Assembly (NCBI RefSeq): GCF_009709675.1
Contig: NZ_WMLB01000006.1
Coordinates: 248,001 to 312,000 of the forward strand
DNA from: Agromyces bracchium
Lineage (GTDB): Bacteria; Actinomycetota; Actinomycetes; Actinomycetales; Microbacteriaceae
Direction: 5' to 3'
DNA: 64,000 nt
Part shown: one piece after another, positions 1 through 8,725 of the stretch
Layout: every line of letters starts with the position of its first letter
Position numbering within the stretch: the first letter of the stretch is position 1
The notes under the pieces: model-generated
Told to the model about the DNA's origin: nothing
Databases searched by the model: none
What the model saw: only the letters and a program-made list of their open reading frames with translations
Translations under genes and position numbers: made by a program

Positions 1-1
1 C

Positions 2-886
2 GCCGAGCTCCGCCCCGTGCTCGCGGAGGCGGGGGTCGCGACGCGCCCGTTCACGCCCAACGTCCAGGCCCGCACGCCCGACGGCGTCGTCGCCGAGCCC
101 TCGCCCGCCGGGTGGGAGGCGATCGCGATCGCCCAGGAGTGGGCCGCCGGCAACTCGGCCGACGTGTCGCTCACCAATGCGCTGATCCGGTCGGGCGCGG
201 TCCCGATCTCCGGCGAGCCGGGCGCCGACGGCCTGAGCCCGCGCGACTGGCTCGTGAACGCGATCTCGACGGGCGTCGAGCCCACGACGGGCGCCGCGCC
301 GACCCGGGTCTCCGCCAAGCGGTTCGACGCCGACATGGTGTGGCGTCCGACGTCGCGGGTGGTGAGCGGCTGGAGCGCCCTCATCGACCGGCTCGCCGAC
401 GGCCTCGCCATCGCGGGGTCGAGCGTCGTCACGACGATCACCGTGGGCGACGACGGAGTGGGCCTCCGCCTCGACACGGGCGAGTCGCTGCGCATGCACC
501 GCGTGATCGTGACGGCGTCGGTCGGCGTGCTGAAGACCGACACGATCACCTTCGACCCGCCGCTGCCGCTCCTGCACCAGCGCGCGATCGGGGTGCTCGG
601 CATGGGCGCCTCCGACGTGGTGTGGCTCGCGTTCGACGAGCCGTTCTGGCGAGCGGATGCCGCCGGCGCGACTCCGACCGATGGCACGAGCGGCGACGCG
701 AACGTGTTCACGCTGGTCGGCGCGACCCCGACCGTCGCCGCCTGGCTCGACGTCGGGGTGGATCCCCGGCGCCCGGTCCTCCTCGGCATCCTCGCCGCCG
801 AGCACGCGCGGCGCCTCGCTGAGCTCGACGACGACGACGCCCTCGCCGAGGTGCTCGCGTCGCTCGAGCCCTTCGCCCCGCGCTAG
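2..886 (+). CDS. Flavin amine oxidase-like protein, 5' end outside window, short C-terminus
   Basis: The reading frame is open from the window edge, so the N-terminus with the expected Rossmann GxGxxG is missing. The visible part has the middle of a flavin monoamine oxidase/polyamine oxidase fold: VVSGWSALIDRLA (product-site loop), then VIVTASVGVLK and FDPPLP followed by FDEPFW, all typical of the family. The frame stops after LASLEPFAPR. Family members usually continue about 100 residues with a conserved FAD-contacting segment (GE-x-T type), which is absent here. The stop overlaps the end of the convergent membrane-protein gene by 4 bp. Either this is a short subfamily or a 3' truncation. 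No substrate can be named. Confidence 0.7.
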   Translation, partial: AELRPVLAEAGVATRPFTPNVQARTPDGVVAEPSPAGWEAIAIAQEWAAGNSADVSLTNALIRSGAVPISGEPGADGLSPRDWLVNAISTGVEPTTGAAPTRVSAKRFDADMVWRPTSRVVSGWSALIDRLADGLAIAGSSVVTTITVGDDGVGLRLDTGESLRMHRVIVTASVGVLKTDTITFDPPLPLLHQRAIGVLGMGASDVVWLAFDEPFWRADAAGATPTDGTSGDANVFTLVGATPTVAAWLDVGVDPRRPVLLGILAAEHARRLAELDDDDALAEVLASLEPFAPR

Positions 887-1695
887 CGGCCGGCCCGTCG
901 GCGCACCCCGCGCCGCGCCAGCCGCCGGTGCACGCCGACGAGCACCGAGGTCAGGCCGACGAAGATGAGCAGCACGAGGACGCAGTACACCGCCACGCCG
1001 AGGTAACCGCCGACCTGCCCGGCGTCGAGGAAGAAGTACGGGTACCACCCGATGTCGGCGCCGCGGACGAGCGTGTAGACGAGCCATCCGGCGGGGAAGA
1101 CCAGCACGAGGCCGATCGTCGCCCACGGCACCGGCGGGTTCACGGCGATCACGGCGTCGACGGTCCACGCGACGAGCGCGAGCACGGGCACCACGAAGTG
1201 CAGGAGCGTGTCGGACCACGGCACCTCGAGCCGGTAGTCGCGCGTCGACGCCTGCACGGCGATCAGGGCGAACACGATGCCGGAGACGAGCAGGTAGACC
1301 GTCACGATGGTGCGGAACGCGGCGAGCACGGGCGGGTCGCGGTGCTGCGTGAGCGCGAACCCGGCGGCGACGAGCAGCACGACGACGGCGAGCATCGCCG
1401 ACAGGATCGTGAAGTAGCTGAAGAAGTTCACCGACGCGAACAGCGGGAACTCGAGCACGTACTGGTAGTTGCCGATCAGCGCGACGATCTCGACCACGGC
1501 GATCGCGAGGCGGAACGCTCCGAGCGCGCGCCGCGACCTCGTCGTCCGCGCGAGGGCCGCCGGGTCGACCGCGAGCACGGCGGCCTCGACGGGGGGCGAC
1601 TCGACGCCGGTATCGGGCGCGGGAGCGGCGCCGGCCTCGGCCGGCTCCGCGGCGCTCCCCGCCCCCGAACCGGAGCCGAGGACGCGCGCGGACAT
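883..1695 (-). CDS. Pr6Pr-family integral membrane protein
   Basis: A 270-residue protein. About 65 Ala/Pro/Gly-rich cytoplasmic residues come first, then six hydrophobic segments. Signatures of the Pr6Pr (FAR-17a/AIG1-like) family are visible: FFSYFTILSAML, the charged loop STRDYRLEVPWSDTLLHFVVP, and near the end GWYPYFFLDAGQVGGY. Biochemical function of the bacterial members is not established. The start is an ATG at 1695. The C-terminal tail is Arg-rich (RRGVRRRAGR) and overlaps the preceding convergent gene's stop. No operon partner is evident. Confidence 0.8.
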   Translation of the reverse strand: MSARVLGSGSGAGSAAEPAEAGAAPAPDTGVESPPVEAAVLAVDPAALARTTRSRRALGAFRLAIAVVEIVALIGNYQYVLEFPLFASVNFFSYFTILSAMLAVVVLLVAAGFALTQHRDPPVLAAFRTIVTVYLLVSGIVFALIAVQASTRDYRLEVPWSDTLLHFVVPVLALVAWTVDAVIAVNPPVPWATIGLVLVFPAGWLVYTLVRGADIGWYPYFFLDAGQVGGYLGVAVYCVLVLLIFVGLTSVLVGVHRRLARRGVRRRAGR

Positions 1696-1766
1696 GCCCT
1701 CACGGTAGTCGCCCCGCCTCCACGCCGGTCGCGGATACGCCGGGGCGCGCGCCAGTCGCGCCGACC

Positions 1767-2600
1767 TCAGTCGAGCGGCCGCAGGATCCGGTCGAGGAAC
1801 CGTCGAGTCCGCTCCTCCCGCGGATTCGTGAAGATCTCCTTCGGCGCACCGCGCTCGACGATGACGCCGCCGTCCATGAACAGCACCTCGTCGGCGGCCT
1901 GCTTCGCGAACTGCAGTTCGTGGGTCACCACGACCATGGTCCAGCCCTCGTCGGCGAGCTCCTTGATGACGTGCAGCACCTCGCCGACGAGCTCCGGGTC
2001 GAGCGCGCTCGTCGGCTCGTCGAAGAGCAGCAGGTCGGGCTTCAACGCGAGCGCGCGCACGATGCCGACGCGCTGCTGCTGCCCGCCCGAGAGCTGGTGC
2101 GGGTACTGGTCGTGCTTCTCGGCGAGGCCGACGCGTTCGAGCAGGGCGGATGCCTCGGCGAGCGCCTGCGCCTTCGGCACGCGCTGTACGCGGATCGGTC
2201 CCTCGACGACGTTCTCGAGCACGGTCATGTGCGGGAACAGGTTGTGGTGCTGGAACACCATCGCCGACCGGTCGCGCATCGCCAGGCGCGCGGCCTTGTC
2301 GGCCGGGCGGGCGAAGTCGATCGACGGTCCGCCGTCGAACTCGAGCGTGCCGGCATCCGGCGTCTCGAGCCCGTTGAGCGAGCGCAGCACGGTCGTCTTG
2401 CCCGAGCCGCTCGGTCCGATGAGCGTCACGACCTCGCCGCGGCGCACCGAGAAGTCGATGCCGCGCAGCACCTCGTTCGCTCCGAACGACTTGCGGATGC
2501 CGCGTGCCGACAGCAGCACCGCGGCATCCGTCGCCCCGGCCTCGCGGGGTGCCAGCGGGTCGCCACCCGTCGGCGGCACGGGTGCGTCAGTGGGCGACAT
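1767..2600 (-). CDS. Polar amino-acid ABC importer, ATP-binding subunit
   Basis: A 277-residue ATPase of the GlnQ/HisP class that energises amino-acid uptake. The Walker A GPSGSGKT lies at residues 62-69, the signature LSGGQ at 170-174, Walker B LLLFDEP at 190-196 and the H-loop in VVTHE. The first 28 residues are a Pro/Ala-rich extension. It is the last gene of a substrate-binding protein/permease/ATPase operon, and its start lies 14 bp inside the permease gene, which suggests translational coupling. Substrate specificity cannot be read from the sequence. Confidence 0.93.
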   Translation of the reverse strand: MSPTDAPVPPTGGDPLAPREAGATDAAVLLSARGIRKSFGANEVLRGIDFSVRRGEVVTLIGPSGSGKTTVLRSLNGLETPDAGTLEFDGGPSIDFARPADKAARLAMRDRSAMVFQHHNLFPHMTVLENVVEGPIRVQRVPKAQALAEASALLERVGLAEKHDQYPHQLSGGQQQRVGIVRALALKPDLLLFDEPTSALDPELVGEVLHVIKELADEGWTMVVVTHELQFAKQAADEVLFMDGGVIVERGAPKEIFTNPREERTRRFLDRILRPLD

Positions 2601-3252
2601 AGCGGTCCAACCTCTTCTCCAGGCGCGTCTGCCCGCCCGAGAGCGCGAGGCAGAACAGCCAGTAGATCAGCGCCGCCTCGAGGTAGAGCAGCATGAACTC
2701 CTGGCTGAACGCCGCGATCTGCTGGGCGACGCGGAACAGCTCGGTCACGAGGATCAGCGACGCGAGCGACGTGTCCTTGACGAGTGAGATGAACGTGTTC
2801 GACAGCGGCGGCACCGAGACCCGGGCCGCCTGCGGCAGGATGACGCGACGCAGCGTCGTCGCGGGCGACATCCCGATCGTGTACGCGGCCTCCCACTGCC
2901 CCTTCGGGACCGACAGGATCGCGGCGCGGATCACCTCGGCCGCGTACCCGCCGACGTTCAGCGAGAACGCGATGATCGCGCTCGGCCACGGGTCGATCAC
3001 GAGGCCGACCGCGGGCAGGCCGTAGAAGATCACGAACAGCTGCACGAGCAGCGGCGTGCCGCGGATCACCGAGATGTAGAACCGGGCGATGCCCGAGACC
3101 ACCCGGTTCTTCGACAGCCGCATGAGCGCCACGGCGAGCGCGAGCACGAGTCCGATCGCGAACGATGCGAGGGCGAGCGGGATGGTGCCCGTGATCCCGC
3201 CCCACACGATCGGCCAGAACGACTCGAGGAACAGTTGCAGGCCCTCGTTCAC
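2587..3252 (-). CDS. Polar amino-acid ABC importer, permease subunit
   Basis: A 221-residue HisM/GlnP-type permease with five to six membrane helices. The EAA cytoplasmic loop appears as [22 protein letters not shown], the ATPase docking site. It starts with GTG at 3252, preceded by AGGAAGG on the coding strand. It lies 30 bp after the binding-protein gene and overlaps the ATPase gene by 14 bp. Only one permease gene is present, so the membrane part is probably a homodimer (inference). Confidence 0.92.
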   Translation of the reverse strand: MNEGLQLFLESFWPIVWGGITGTIPLALASFAIGLVLALAVALMRLSKNRVVSGIARFYISVIRGTPLLVQLFVIFYGLPAVGLVIDPWPSAIIAFSLNVGGYAAEVIRAAILSVPKGQWEAAYTIGMSPATTLRRVILPQAARVSVPPLSNTFISLVKDTSLASLILVTELFRVAQQIAAFSQEFMLLYLEAALIYWLFCLALSGGQTRLEKRLDRYVAH

Positions 3253-3282
3253 GGGTCACCGCCTTCCTGGGACGGCGACAGG

Positions 3283-4095
3283 CTACTCGGTGACGTCGGC
3301 GCCGAAGTACTTCTCGCCGATCTTGGCGAGCGTGCCGTCGGCCGCGAGCTCGGCGAGCGCCTCATCGATCGCGGCGACGAGGGCCTCCTTGTCCTGCGTG
3401 AGCGCGAAGGCGCTCTCGGAGGTCTCGTCGGTCTCGGCGGCGACCTCGATCGCGGCATCCGGCGTCGTGTTCACGTAGTCGAGGAAGGTCAGCTCGTCGT
3501 TGATGGTCGCGTCGACGCGACCCTGCTCGAGCAGGGCGACGGCCTGCGCCCAGCCCTCGACGGCCTCGACCTGCGCGCCCGACTCGGTCGCGAGCTCGTA
3601 CCAGTTGCTCGTGAGCGACTGCGCGGTGGTCTTGCCGGCGAGGTCGTCGAACGACGAGATCGAGGTGTCGCCCTCGTTCACGACGATGACGCCGCGCGAG
3701 ACCGTGTACGGCGTGCTGAAGAGGTACTGCTCCTCGCGCTCGGGCGTGATCGAGACCTGGTTGCCGATGACGTCGAATCGGCCCGCGTCGAGGCCCGCGA
3801 AGATCGCGTCCCACTGGGTCTCCTGGAAGGCGATCTCGAGGCCGAGCTTCTCGGCGACGGCCTCCGCCACCTCGACGTCGTAGCCGACCAGGTCGCCCGA
3901 GCCGTCCTCGTGGTAGCTGAACGGGCGGTAGGTGCCCTCGGTCGCGACCGTGAGCGTCCCGGCCTGCACGAGGCCGTACTCGTCGCCCGCGGCGTCCGCT
4001 CCGCCCGAGGCGCCGTCGCTCGTCGAGCACGCGGCGAGCGCGAGGACGGCGGCGGATGCGGCGGCGAGGCCGAGCAGGGTGCGGGTGCGAGTCAT
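3283..4095 (-). CDS. Amino-acid ABC importer, lipoprotein substrate-binding subunit
   Basis: A 270-residue family 3 extracellular solute-binding protein. The start at 4095 gives a clean lipoprotein signal: MTRTRTLLGL, a hydrophobic stretch, then lipobox LAAC. The mature protein shows GTYRPFSYHED, GYDVEVAEAVAEKLGL, WDAIFAGLDAGRFDVI and a C-terminal KIGEKYFG, all typical of GlnH/ArtJ-like proteins. The open frame runs much further upstream, but that part is Arg-rich shadow sequence. It is the first gene of the operon and would capture an amino acid outside the membrane. Confidence 0.93.
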   Translation of the reverse strand: MTRTRTLLGLAAASAAVLALAACSTSDGASGGADAAGDEYGLVQAGTLTVATEGTYRPFSYHEDGSGDLVGYDVEVAEAVAEKLGLEIAFQETQWDAIFAGLDAGRFDVIGNQVSITPEREEQYLFSTPYTVSRGVIVVNEGDTSISSFDDLAGKTTAQSLTSNWYELATESGAQVEAVEGWAQAVALLEQGRVDATINDELTFLDYVNTTPDAAIEVAAETDETSESAFALTQDKEALVAAIDEALAELAADGTLAKIGEKYFGADVTE

Positions 4096-4440
4096 ACGTG
4101 GTGCTCCGTTCGTGACGTGGAAGGGGACCCGGCGGGATGGTGCCGGCCGCCGCGGACGGCGGTGAGCCCCGGCGGTTGCGGACGAGTCCAGCACGGCCGG
4201 GGCCACGTGGTGAAACCCGATGACCCCGGGTTTCATTTCCGATCCGACCGGATTCGCGGCAGATCCGCCGTCGGATCGACCGTGCTCGGAAGGCGCCACG
4301 CGCACATGCGCGCGCGGGCATACACGCTCGAGTGGCTGGTGCGCAATGGGCGGCGGCGGCGATTTCGGCGTGGCTAGGCTGGCGCGGTCGAGGGACGGAT
4401 CCCCTCGTCGCACTGCCCCCGCAGATCGAAGGAACCCGAA
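4096..4440. other. 345-bp divergent intergenic region
   Basis: It holds the promoters of the amino-acid ABC operon (minus) and the small membrane protein (plus). Apart from the inverted repeat at 4211-4235 I see no further gene. AGATCGAAGGAAC just before 4441 supplies the ribosome binding site of the plus-strand gene. Confidence 0.6.
4211..4235. promoter_or_regulatory. Perfect 9-bp inverted repeat TGAAACCCG/CGGGTTTCA
   Basis: TGAAACCCG, seven bases, then CGGGTTTCA. It sits 116 bp before the start of the amino-acid ABC operon and 205 bp before the divergent small membrane gene. The size and symmetry fit a repressor dimer site, but no dedicated regulator lies next to it. A short transcript hairpin is the alternative. 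Confidence 0.4.
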
Positions 4441-4773
4441 ATGATCACGCTCTCCTGGCTCCTCCTCATCGCCCTCGCCGGCGGCGTCCTCGCGATCGTC
4501 GACGGCATCTGGCGGCTGCGCGCCCGCGGCGGGTCGACGGTGATCGGCATCATCGAGATCGTCGTCGCCGGCCTGTTCGTGCTGTCGCTGTTCCTGCCCG
4601 GCATCCCGTTCGGATCGCTGGTCCTCGGCATCGCGACGCTCGTCGTGCTCGTCGTCGCGCTCATCATGCGCGGACGCCTCGGCATGACCCTCACGATCAT
4701 CGCGCTGGTGCTCGTCGCGATCTGGATCGTGCTCGAGAACCGCTGGCTCGTCATCCCCGGCATCAACAGCTGA
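4441..4773 (+). CDS. Small four-helix membrane protein, unknown function
   Basis: A 110-residue hydrophobic protein with four predicted membrane spans (about residues 2-20, 33-52, 55-75 and 80-98), separated by the basic loops WRLRARGG and MRGRLG. It has a GAAGGAAC ribosome binding site before ATG 4441 and a strong hairpin terminator right after its stop, so it is probably a monocistronic gene. I do not recognise a named family; small actinobacterial membrane proteins of this kind are common and uncharacterised. Confidence 0.75.
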   Translation: MITLSWLLLIALAGGVLAIVDGIWRLRARGGSTVIGIIEIVVAGLFVLSLFLPGIPFGSLVLGIATLVVLVVALIMRGRLGMTLTIIALVLVAIWIVLENRWLVIPGINS

Positions 4774-4803
4774 CCGTCGCCGGAGTCCGCGTCGGATGCG
4801 CAC

Positions 4804-4832
4804 GAGGCCGGCACCCGCGAGGTGCCGGCCTC
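4804..4832. terminator. Bidirectional hairpin terminator
   Basis: A perfect 12-bp stem GAGGCCGGCACC/GGTGCCGGCCTC with a CGCGA loop. It lies between two convergent genes (ends at 4773 and 4854), so it can serve both. Confidence 0.8.
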
Positions 4833-4853
4833 GTCGTCTCCGCAGGGCGGGCC

Positions 4854-5336
4854 TCAGGCGGCGCGAGCCCCGCGAGCCTCGGTGACGCGTCGCTTCTCGC
4901 GCACATACACCTCGCGCCGCACCCGCGCGACCACGTCGCCGTCGGCGTCCACGATGTCGGTCTCGAACCACTCGAGCACCTTCGCGCCGCCGTGCGCGCG
5001 GCGGCGCAGCTCGTCCGCGCGTTCGCGCGGCACCTCGAACCGGGCGGTGAGGACGCCCCGGCCGGGCTTGACGAACTCGATCTCGCCGCGCGTGTCCCAC
5101 ACGACGAAGTCGCCGCCGAGCTGGTGCCGGACGAGCATGAAGAAGTAGGGGTCGGTCATGGCCGACATCGAGCCGCCGAAGGCGGTCTTCACGTAGTTCC
5201 GGGTGAAGGCGTTGACGTGCAGGGCGACCTCGGCGCTCGTCCAGTCGGGCGCGAAGCGCCGCACCCGGATGCCGCTGAACAGGTTCGGAGCCCAGAGGCT
5301 CATGCCGATGGCCAGTCGTCGTGGGGTCATGCGCAT
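4854..5336 (-). CDS. DUF4442 hot-dog fold protein (thioesterase-like)
   Basis: A protein of about 160 residues matching the DUF4442/PaaI-like hot-dog family: NLFSGIRVRRF, the central helix segment FGGSMSAMTDPYFF, and the strand VVWDTRGEIEFVKPGRG. Related proteins hydrolyse or bind acyl-CoA thioesters, though this subfamily is unproven. An ATG at 5336 (or 5330) is preferred over an upstream TTG at 5393 that adds unconserved residues. It follows the glutaryl-CoA dehydrogenase gene by 86 bp on the same strand and could be the last gene of that catabolic operon. Confidence 0.75.
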   Translation of the reverse strand: MRMTPRRLAIGMSLWAPNLFSGIRVRRFAPDWTSAEVALHVNAFTRNYVKTAFGGSMSAMTDPYFFMLVRHQLGGDFVVWDTRGEIEFVKPGRGVLTARFEVPRERADELRRRAHGGAKVLEWFETDIVDADGDVVARVRREVYVREKRRVTEARGARAA

Positions 5337-5421
5337 CGGTCCAGTGTGGCGCGCGGCCGCGGCATCCGTCGGTTCGTAGTCGGTTTGCGACAACGGATGC
5401 CGCGCGGCGCGCGCCCGGACG

Positions 5422-6633
5422 CTAGAAGGCGCTGAGTCCTGTGAGCGCGCGGCCGATGACGAGCTGATGCACCTCGTCGGTGCCCTCGTAGGTGCGCACC
5501 GACTCGAGGTTCGCGGCGTGCCGCATGACCGGGAACTCGTTCGTGATGCCGTCGCCCGCCAGGATCGCCCTCGCCTCGTGCGCGATCTTCAGCGCCTCCC
5601 GCACCGAGTTGAGCTTGCCGACCGAGGTCTGCGCGGGCGTCAGCGCGCCGCGCTCCTTCAGGCGGCCGAGGTGCAGCGCGAGCAGGACGCCCTTCTCGAC
5701 CTCGACGAGCATGTCGGCGAGCTTGGCCTGGATCAGCTGGTTCGCGCCGATCGGCCTGCCGAAGACCTCCCGCGTGATCGAGCGGCCGAGCGCCGACTCG
5801 AGGCACGACCGGGCCGCGCCCATGGCGCCCCAGACGATGCCGTACCGCGCCTCGTTGAGGCATCCGAACGGGCCCGACAGGCCCCGCGCACCGGGCAGCA
5901 TCGCGTCGGCGGCCAGCCGCACGCCCTCGAACGTGACGTCGCACTGCACCGACGCGCGCATCGAGAGCTTGCCGTCGATCGGGGTCGCCGTGAACCCGGC
6001 GGTCTCCGTCGGCACGAGGAACCCGCGCACGACGCCGTGGTCGTCGGCGCCCTCGTCGTCGACCTTCGCCCACACGACCGCGACGTCGGCGAGCGACGCG
6101 AGCCCGATCCAGCGCTTCGCGCCGTCGATGACCCACTCGTCGCCGTCGCGGCGCGCGACGGTCGTCATCGCGGCCGGGTCGCTGCCACCCTGCGGCTCGG
6201 TGAGCGCGAAGCACCCGATGAGCTCGCCCTTCGCCATGCCCGGCAGCCAGCGCTGCTTCTGCTCCTCCGAGCCGTACTTGTGGATCGCGCTCATGGCGAG
6301 CGAGCCCTGCACCGACACGAAGGTGCGCCAGCCCGAGTCGGCGGCCTCGAGCTCGAGGCACACGAGGCCGTACGCGACGGCGCCGGCCCCGGCGCATCCG
6401 TACCCGGTCAGGTGCATGCCGAGGAAGCCGAGCTCGCCGGCCTCGCGCACGAGCTCGCGGCGGAAGTGCTTGTCCTCGAAGTCCTGCTCGATGATCGGCG
6501 CGATGCGCTCCTGCGCGAAGCGGCGCGCGCGGTCGCGCCAGGCGAGCTCGTCGTCGGTGAGGAGCGCGTCGAGGTCGAACACCGCGTCGATGCGGGGTGC
6601 GGTGACGGTCGCGTCGGTTTCGGTGGCGGTCAT
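5422..6633 (-). CDS. gcdH: Glutaryl-CoA dehydrogenase
   Basis: A 403-residue acyl-CoA dehydrogenase whose wording is that of glutaryl-CoA dehydrogenase: SVQGSLAMSAIHKYGSEEQ, CFALTEPQGGSDP, RYGIVWGAMGAA, NQLIQAKLADM, GDGITNEFPVMRH and TYEGTDEVH. The catalytic base would be Glu383 in TYEGT. The family oxidises and decarboxylates glutaryl-CoA to crotonyl-CoA with FAD. The start at ATG 6633 has GGAAGGAC eight bases upstream. It follows a family III CoA-transferase gene by 47 bp, which fits activation of free glutarate followed by this step. Confidence 0.9.
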   Translation of the reverse strand: MTATETDATVTAPRIDAVFDLDALLTDDELAWRDRARRFAQERIAPIIEQDFEDKHFRRELVREAGELGFLGMHLTGYGCAGAGAVAYGLVCLELEAADSGWRTFVSVQGSLAMSAIHKYGSEEQKQRWLPGMAKGELIGCFALTEPQGGSDPAAMTTVARRDGDEWVIDGAKRWIGLASLADVAVVWAKVDDEGADDHGVVRGFLVPTETAGFTATPIDGKLSMRASVQCDVTFEGVRLAADAMLPGARGLSGPFGCLNEARYGIVWGAMGAARSCLESALGRSITREVFGRPIGANQLIQAKLADMLVEVEKGVLLALHLGRLKERGALTPAQTSVGKLNSVREALKIAHEARAILAGDGITNEFPVMRHAANLESVRTYEGTDEVHQLVIGRALTGLSAF

Positions 6634-6680
6634 GTCGGTCCTTCCAATCGGTCGTGGGCCCAGCAGGGCGGATGTCTCGG

Positions 6681-7838
6681 TCAGTCGCGCGGTCGCCAGT
6701 CGGCGCCCCGGTCGGCGTCGAGTGCGGGCGGCGCGGTGCGGTAGGTCGCTCCGTCCCCGCCGACTCGGATGGGGTTCGCGATCGAGCGGTGCGCGGGTGC
6801 CGCTTCGTCGACTTCGCGCGTCTCGGCGACGGGGTCGAGGCCGAGCGCGTCGGCGAACGCGATGGCCTCGGCGACGTCGTTCACGAGCCCGGCAGGCACG
6901 CCGGCCGCCGCGAGCGCGTCGACCCAGTGCCGAGCGGATGCCGCGGCCAGCGCCTGCTCGAGCGCGTCGGCGAGCTCGGCGCGATGCGCGACCCGGTCGG
7001 CGTTCGTGCGGAATCGGGGGTCGTCCGCGAGTCCGGGCCGGTCGACGACGTCCGCGAGCGCCCGGAACTGCCGGTCGTTGCCGACCGCGATGACGAGCTC
7101 CCGGTCGGCGGCGCGGAACACCGCGTACGGAGCGATGCTTGGATGTTGGTTGCCGAGGCGGCGGGGCGGGGATCCCGTCGCGAGCGTCGACGACGCCTGG
7201 TTGGTGAGCGCCGAGAGCAGGCTCTGCAGGAGGTTCACCTCGACGAGGCATCCGACCCCGGTGCGCTCGCGCTCGCGGAGCGCAAGCAGGATCCCGGCGA
7301 CGGCGTTCTGCCCGGTGAGCACGTCGACGAGCGCGACGCCGACCTTGGACGGCTCGCCGTCGGGGTCGCCCGTGATGCTCATGAGCCCGCCGACCGCCTG
7401 CACGAGCAGGTCGTACCCGGCGAGCGCCGCCCCCTCGCCCGTGCCGAAGCCCGTGATCGAGCAGTAGATGGCCGCGGGGTTCAGCGCTCGCACGTCCTCG
7501 TACGCGAGGCCGAATCGGGCCATGACGCCCGGCCGGAAGTTCTCGACGACCACGTCGGCGGATGCGGCCAGCCGACGCGCCTCGGCCAGCCCCGCGGCAT
7601 CCGTCAGGTCGAGCGCGACCGATCGCTTGTTGCGGTTGACGCCGCCGAAGTACGTGGCGCGGCCGGCCTGGTCGACGGGCGGGGTCCAGTGCCGCGTGTC
7701 GTCGCCCGCAGGGGGCTCGACCTTGATGACGTCGGCGCCGAAGTCGGCGAGCATCATGGTCGCATAGGGCCCGGCGAGCACGCGCGAGAAGTCGGCGACG
7801 CGCACGCCGGCGAGCGGTCCGGTGGTTCGCTCGTGCAT
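6681..7838 (-). CDS. CaiB/BaiF family III CoA-transferase, probably glutarate-specific
   Basis: A 385-residue family III CoA-transferase: DFSRVLAGPYATMMLADFGADVIKVEPP at the N-terminus, NRNKRSVALDL, and the catalytic aspartate in GYDLLVQAVGG (Asp143). The family moves CoA between carboxylic acids through an aspartyl-CoA intermediate. Its pairing with glutaryl-CoA dehydrogenase suggests succinyl-CoA:glutarate CoA-transferase, as in the mammalian SUGCT/GCDH pair (inference). It is the first gene of the minus-strand operon and is divergent from the GntR gene, with an AT-rich operator-like site between them. Confidence 0.85.
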   Translation of the reverse strand: MHERTTGPLAGVRVADFSRVLAGPYATMMLADFGADVIKVEPPAGDDTRHWTPPVDQAGRATYFGGVNRNKRSVALDLTDAAGLAEARRLAASADVVVENFRPGVMARFGLAYEDVRALNPAAIYCSITGFGTGEGAALAGYDLLVQAVGGLMSITGDPDGEPSKVGVALVDVLTGQNAVAGILLALRERERTGVGCLVEVNLLQSLLSALTNQASSTLATGSPPRRLGNQHPSIAPYAVFRAADRELVIAVGNDRQFRALADVVDRPGLADDPRFRTNADRVAHRAELADALEQALAAASARHWVDALAAAGVPAGLVNDVAEAIAFADALGLDPVAETREVDEAAPAHRSIANPIRVGGDGATYRTAPPALDADRGADWRPRD

Positions 7839-7887
7839 GGCATCCGCCCTCGCTGGAGGCGGCCCTCATCGGCCGCGCTGGAATTCC

Positions 7888-7907
7888 TCCTATATTGAAT
7901 GATTTTT
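7888..7907 (-). promoter_or_regulatory. AT-rich site A (AAATCATTC) before the CoA-transferase operon
   Basis: Read on the minus strand it is AAAAATCATTC followed by AATATAGGA, in otherwise GC-rich DNA. The same AAATCATYC word recurs in the same orientation before the aldehyde dehydrogenase (9445) and the APC permease (11015). It lies between the divergent CoA-transferase and GntR starts and is a likely operator/-10 region for both. Confidence 0.6.
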
Positions 7908-7954
7908 TGGCGCGGCGCCAGTCGGGACCCCTCGGCTCGGCTAGCCTGAGTCGC

Positions 7955-8725
7955 ATGGAAGCGAGGGTGGGTCCTGGAGCGCGCGAGGCCGTGTTCGCCC
8001 AGCTCGCCGACCAGGGCCGCGCCGAGCAGGTCGCGCGCCGGCTCACCGACGGCATCGTGCTGGGCGTGTTGCACCCCGGCGAGCGCCTGCCGAGCGAGCC
8101 GGAGCTCGCCCGCCGCTTCGGCGTCGCGCTCATCACCGTGCGCGAGGGGCTCGGCATCCTCCGCGAGGCCGGACTCGTCGAGACCCGACGCGGACGCGAC
8201 GGCGGCAGCTTCGTCGTGGAGGACGTGGGCGGCCACCGGTCCCTCCTCACCACGCGCCTGCGCGGGCTCGCGCAGGTCGAGCTCAGCGACATGGCCGTCT
8301 ACTTCGGCGCGATCCTCGCGGGCGCAGCCGAGCGGGCCGCCGAACGCGCGGCCGAGGGAGACGGCGCGCGGCTCGCTGCGTGGCTCGCCGCCGCCGACTT
8401 CGGCACCGCGGCATCCGCCCGCACGAACCAGGGCGGCTTCTTCCTGGAGGTCGCCGTGCTCAGCCAGTCGGCCCGCCTCGTGCGCGAGCAGATCCGGCTC
8501 CAGGCCGAGTTCGGCCCGCTCCTCCTGCTCGGACTCGACGACGACGACGCACGCGCGGAGGTCGTCGCGTGCGATCGCGCGATCGTGCGGTCCGTGACGG
8601 CGGGGCGACCGGCGAAGGCGCGCGACGCGGCCGGGGCCCTCGTGCGTGTGCTCTCCGAGCAGCTGCTCGCCGCCAAGTCCCGGGTCGAACGGGGAGGGAC
8701 GCTCGATGAGCCGATCAGCGCGTGA
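7955..8725 (+). CDS. GntR/FadR-family transcriptional regulator
   Basis: A 256-residue regulator. The winged helix-turn-helix spans about residues 24-90 (LPSEPELARRFGVALITVREGLGILREAGLVETRRGRDGGSFV in outline), followed by an all-helical FCD-type ligand domain. ATG 7955 is chosen because an earlier in-frame start would run through the operator region. The stop overlaps the downstream Cache-domain gene by 20 bp, so the two are translated together. Its position in the middle of the glutarate-type cluster, with three similar sites around it, makes it the probable local regulator. Confidence 0.88.
   Translation: MEARVGPGAREAVFAQLADQGRAEQVARRLTDGIVLGVLHPGERLPSEPELARRFGVALITVREGLGILREAGLVETRRGRDGGSFVVEDVGGHRSLLTTRLRGLAQVELSDMAVYFGAILAGAAERAAERAAEGDGARLAAWLAAADFGTAASARTNQGGFFLEVAVLSQSARLVREQIRLQAEFGPLLLLGLDDDDARAEVVACDRAIVRSVTAGRPAKARDAAGALVRVLSEQLLAAKSRVERGGTLDEPISA

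Noticed and set aside
883..1695. Mobile-element boundary at the overlapping ends of the amine oxidase and Pr6Pr genes
   Set aside because: No inverted repeats, target duplication or transposase remnants are visible; base composition is unchanged across the junction.
6681..7838. The CoA-transferase as formyl-CoA:oxalate CoA-transferase
   Set aside because: No oxalyl-CoA decarboxylase is present and the partner gene is glutaryl-CoA dehydrogenase, so a glutarate-type transferase is more sensible, though the sequence alone does not prove the substrate.
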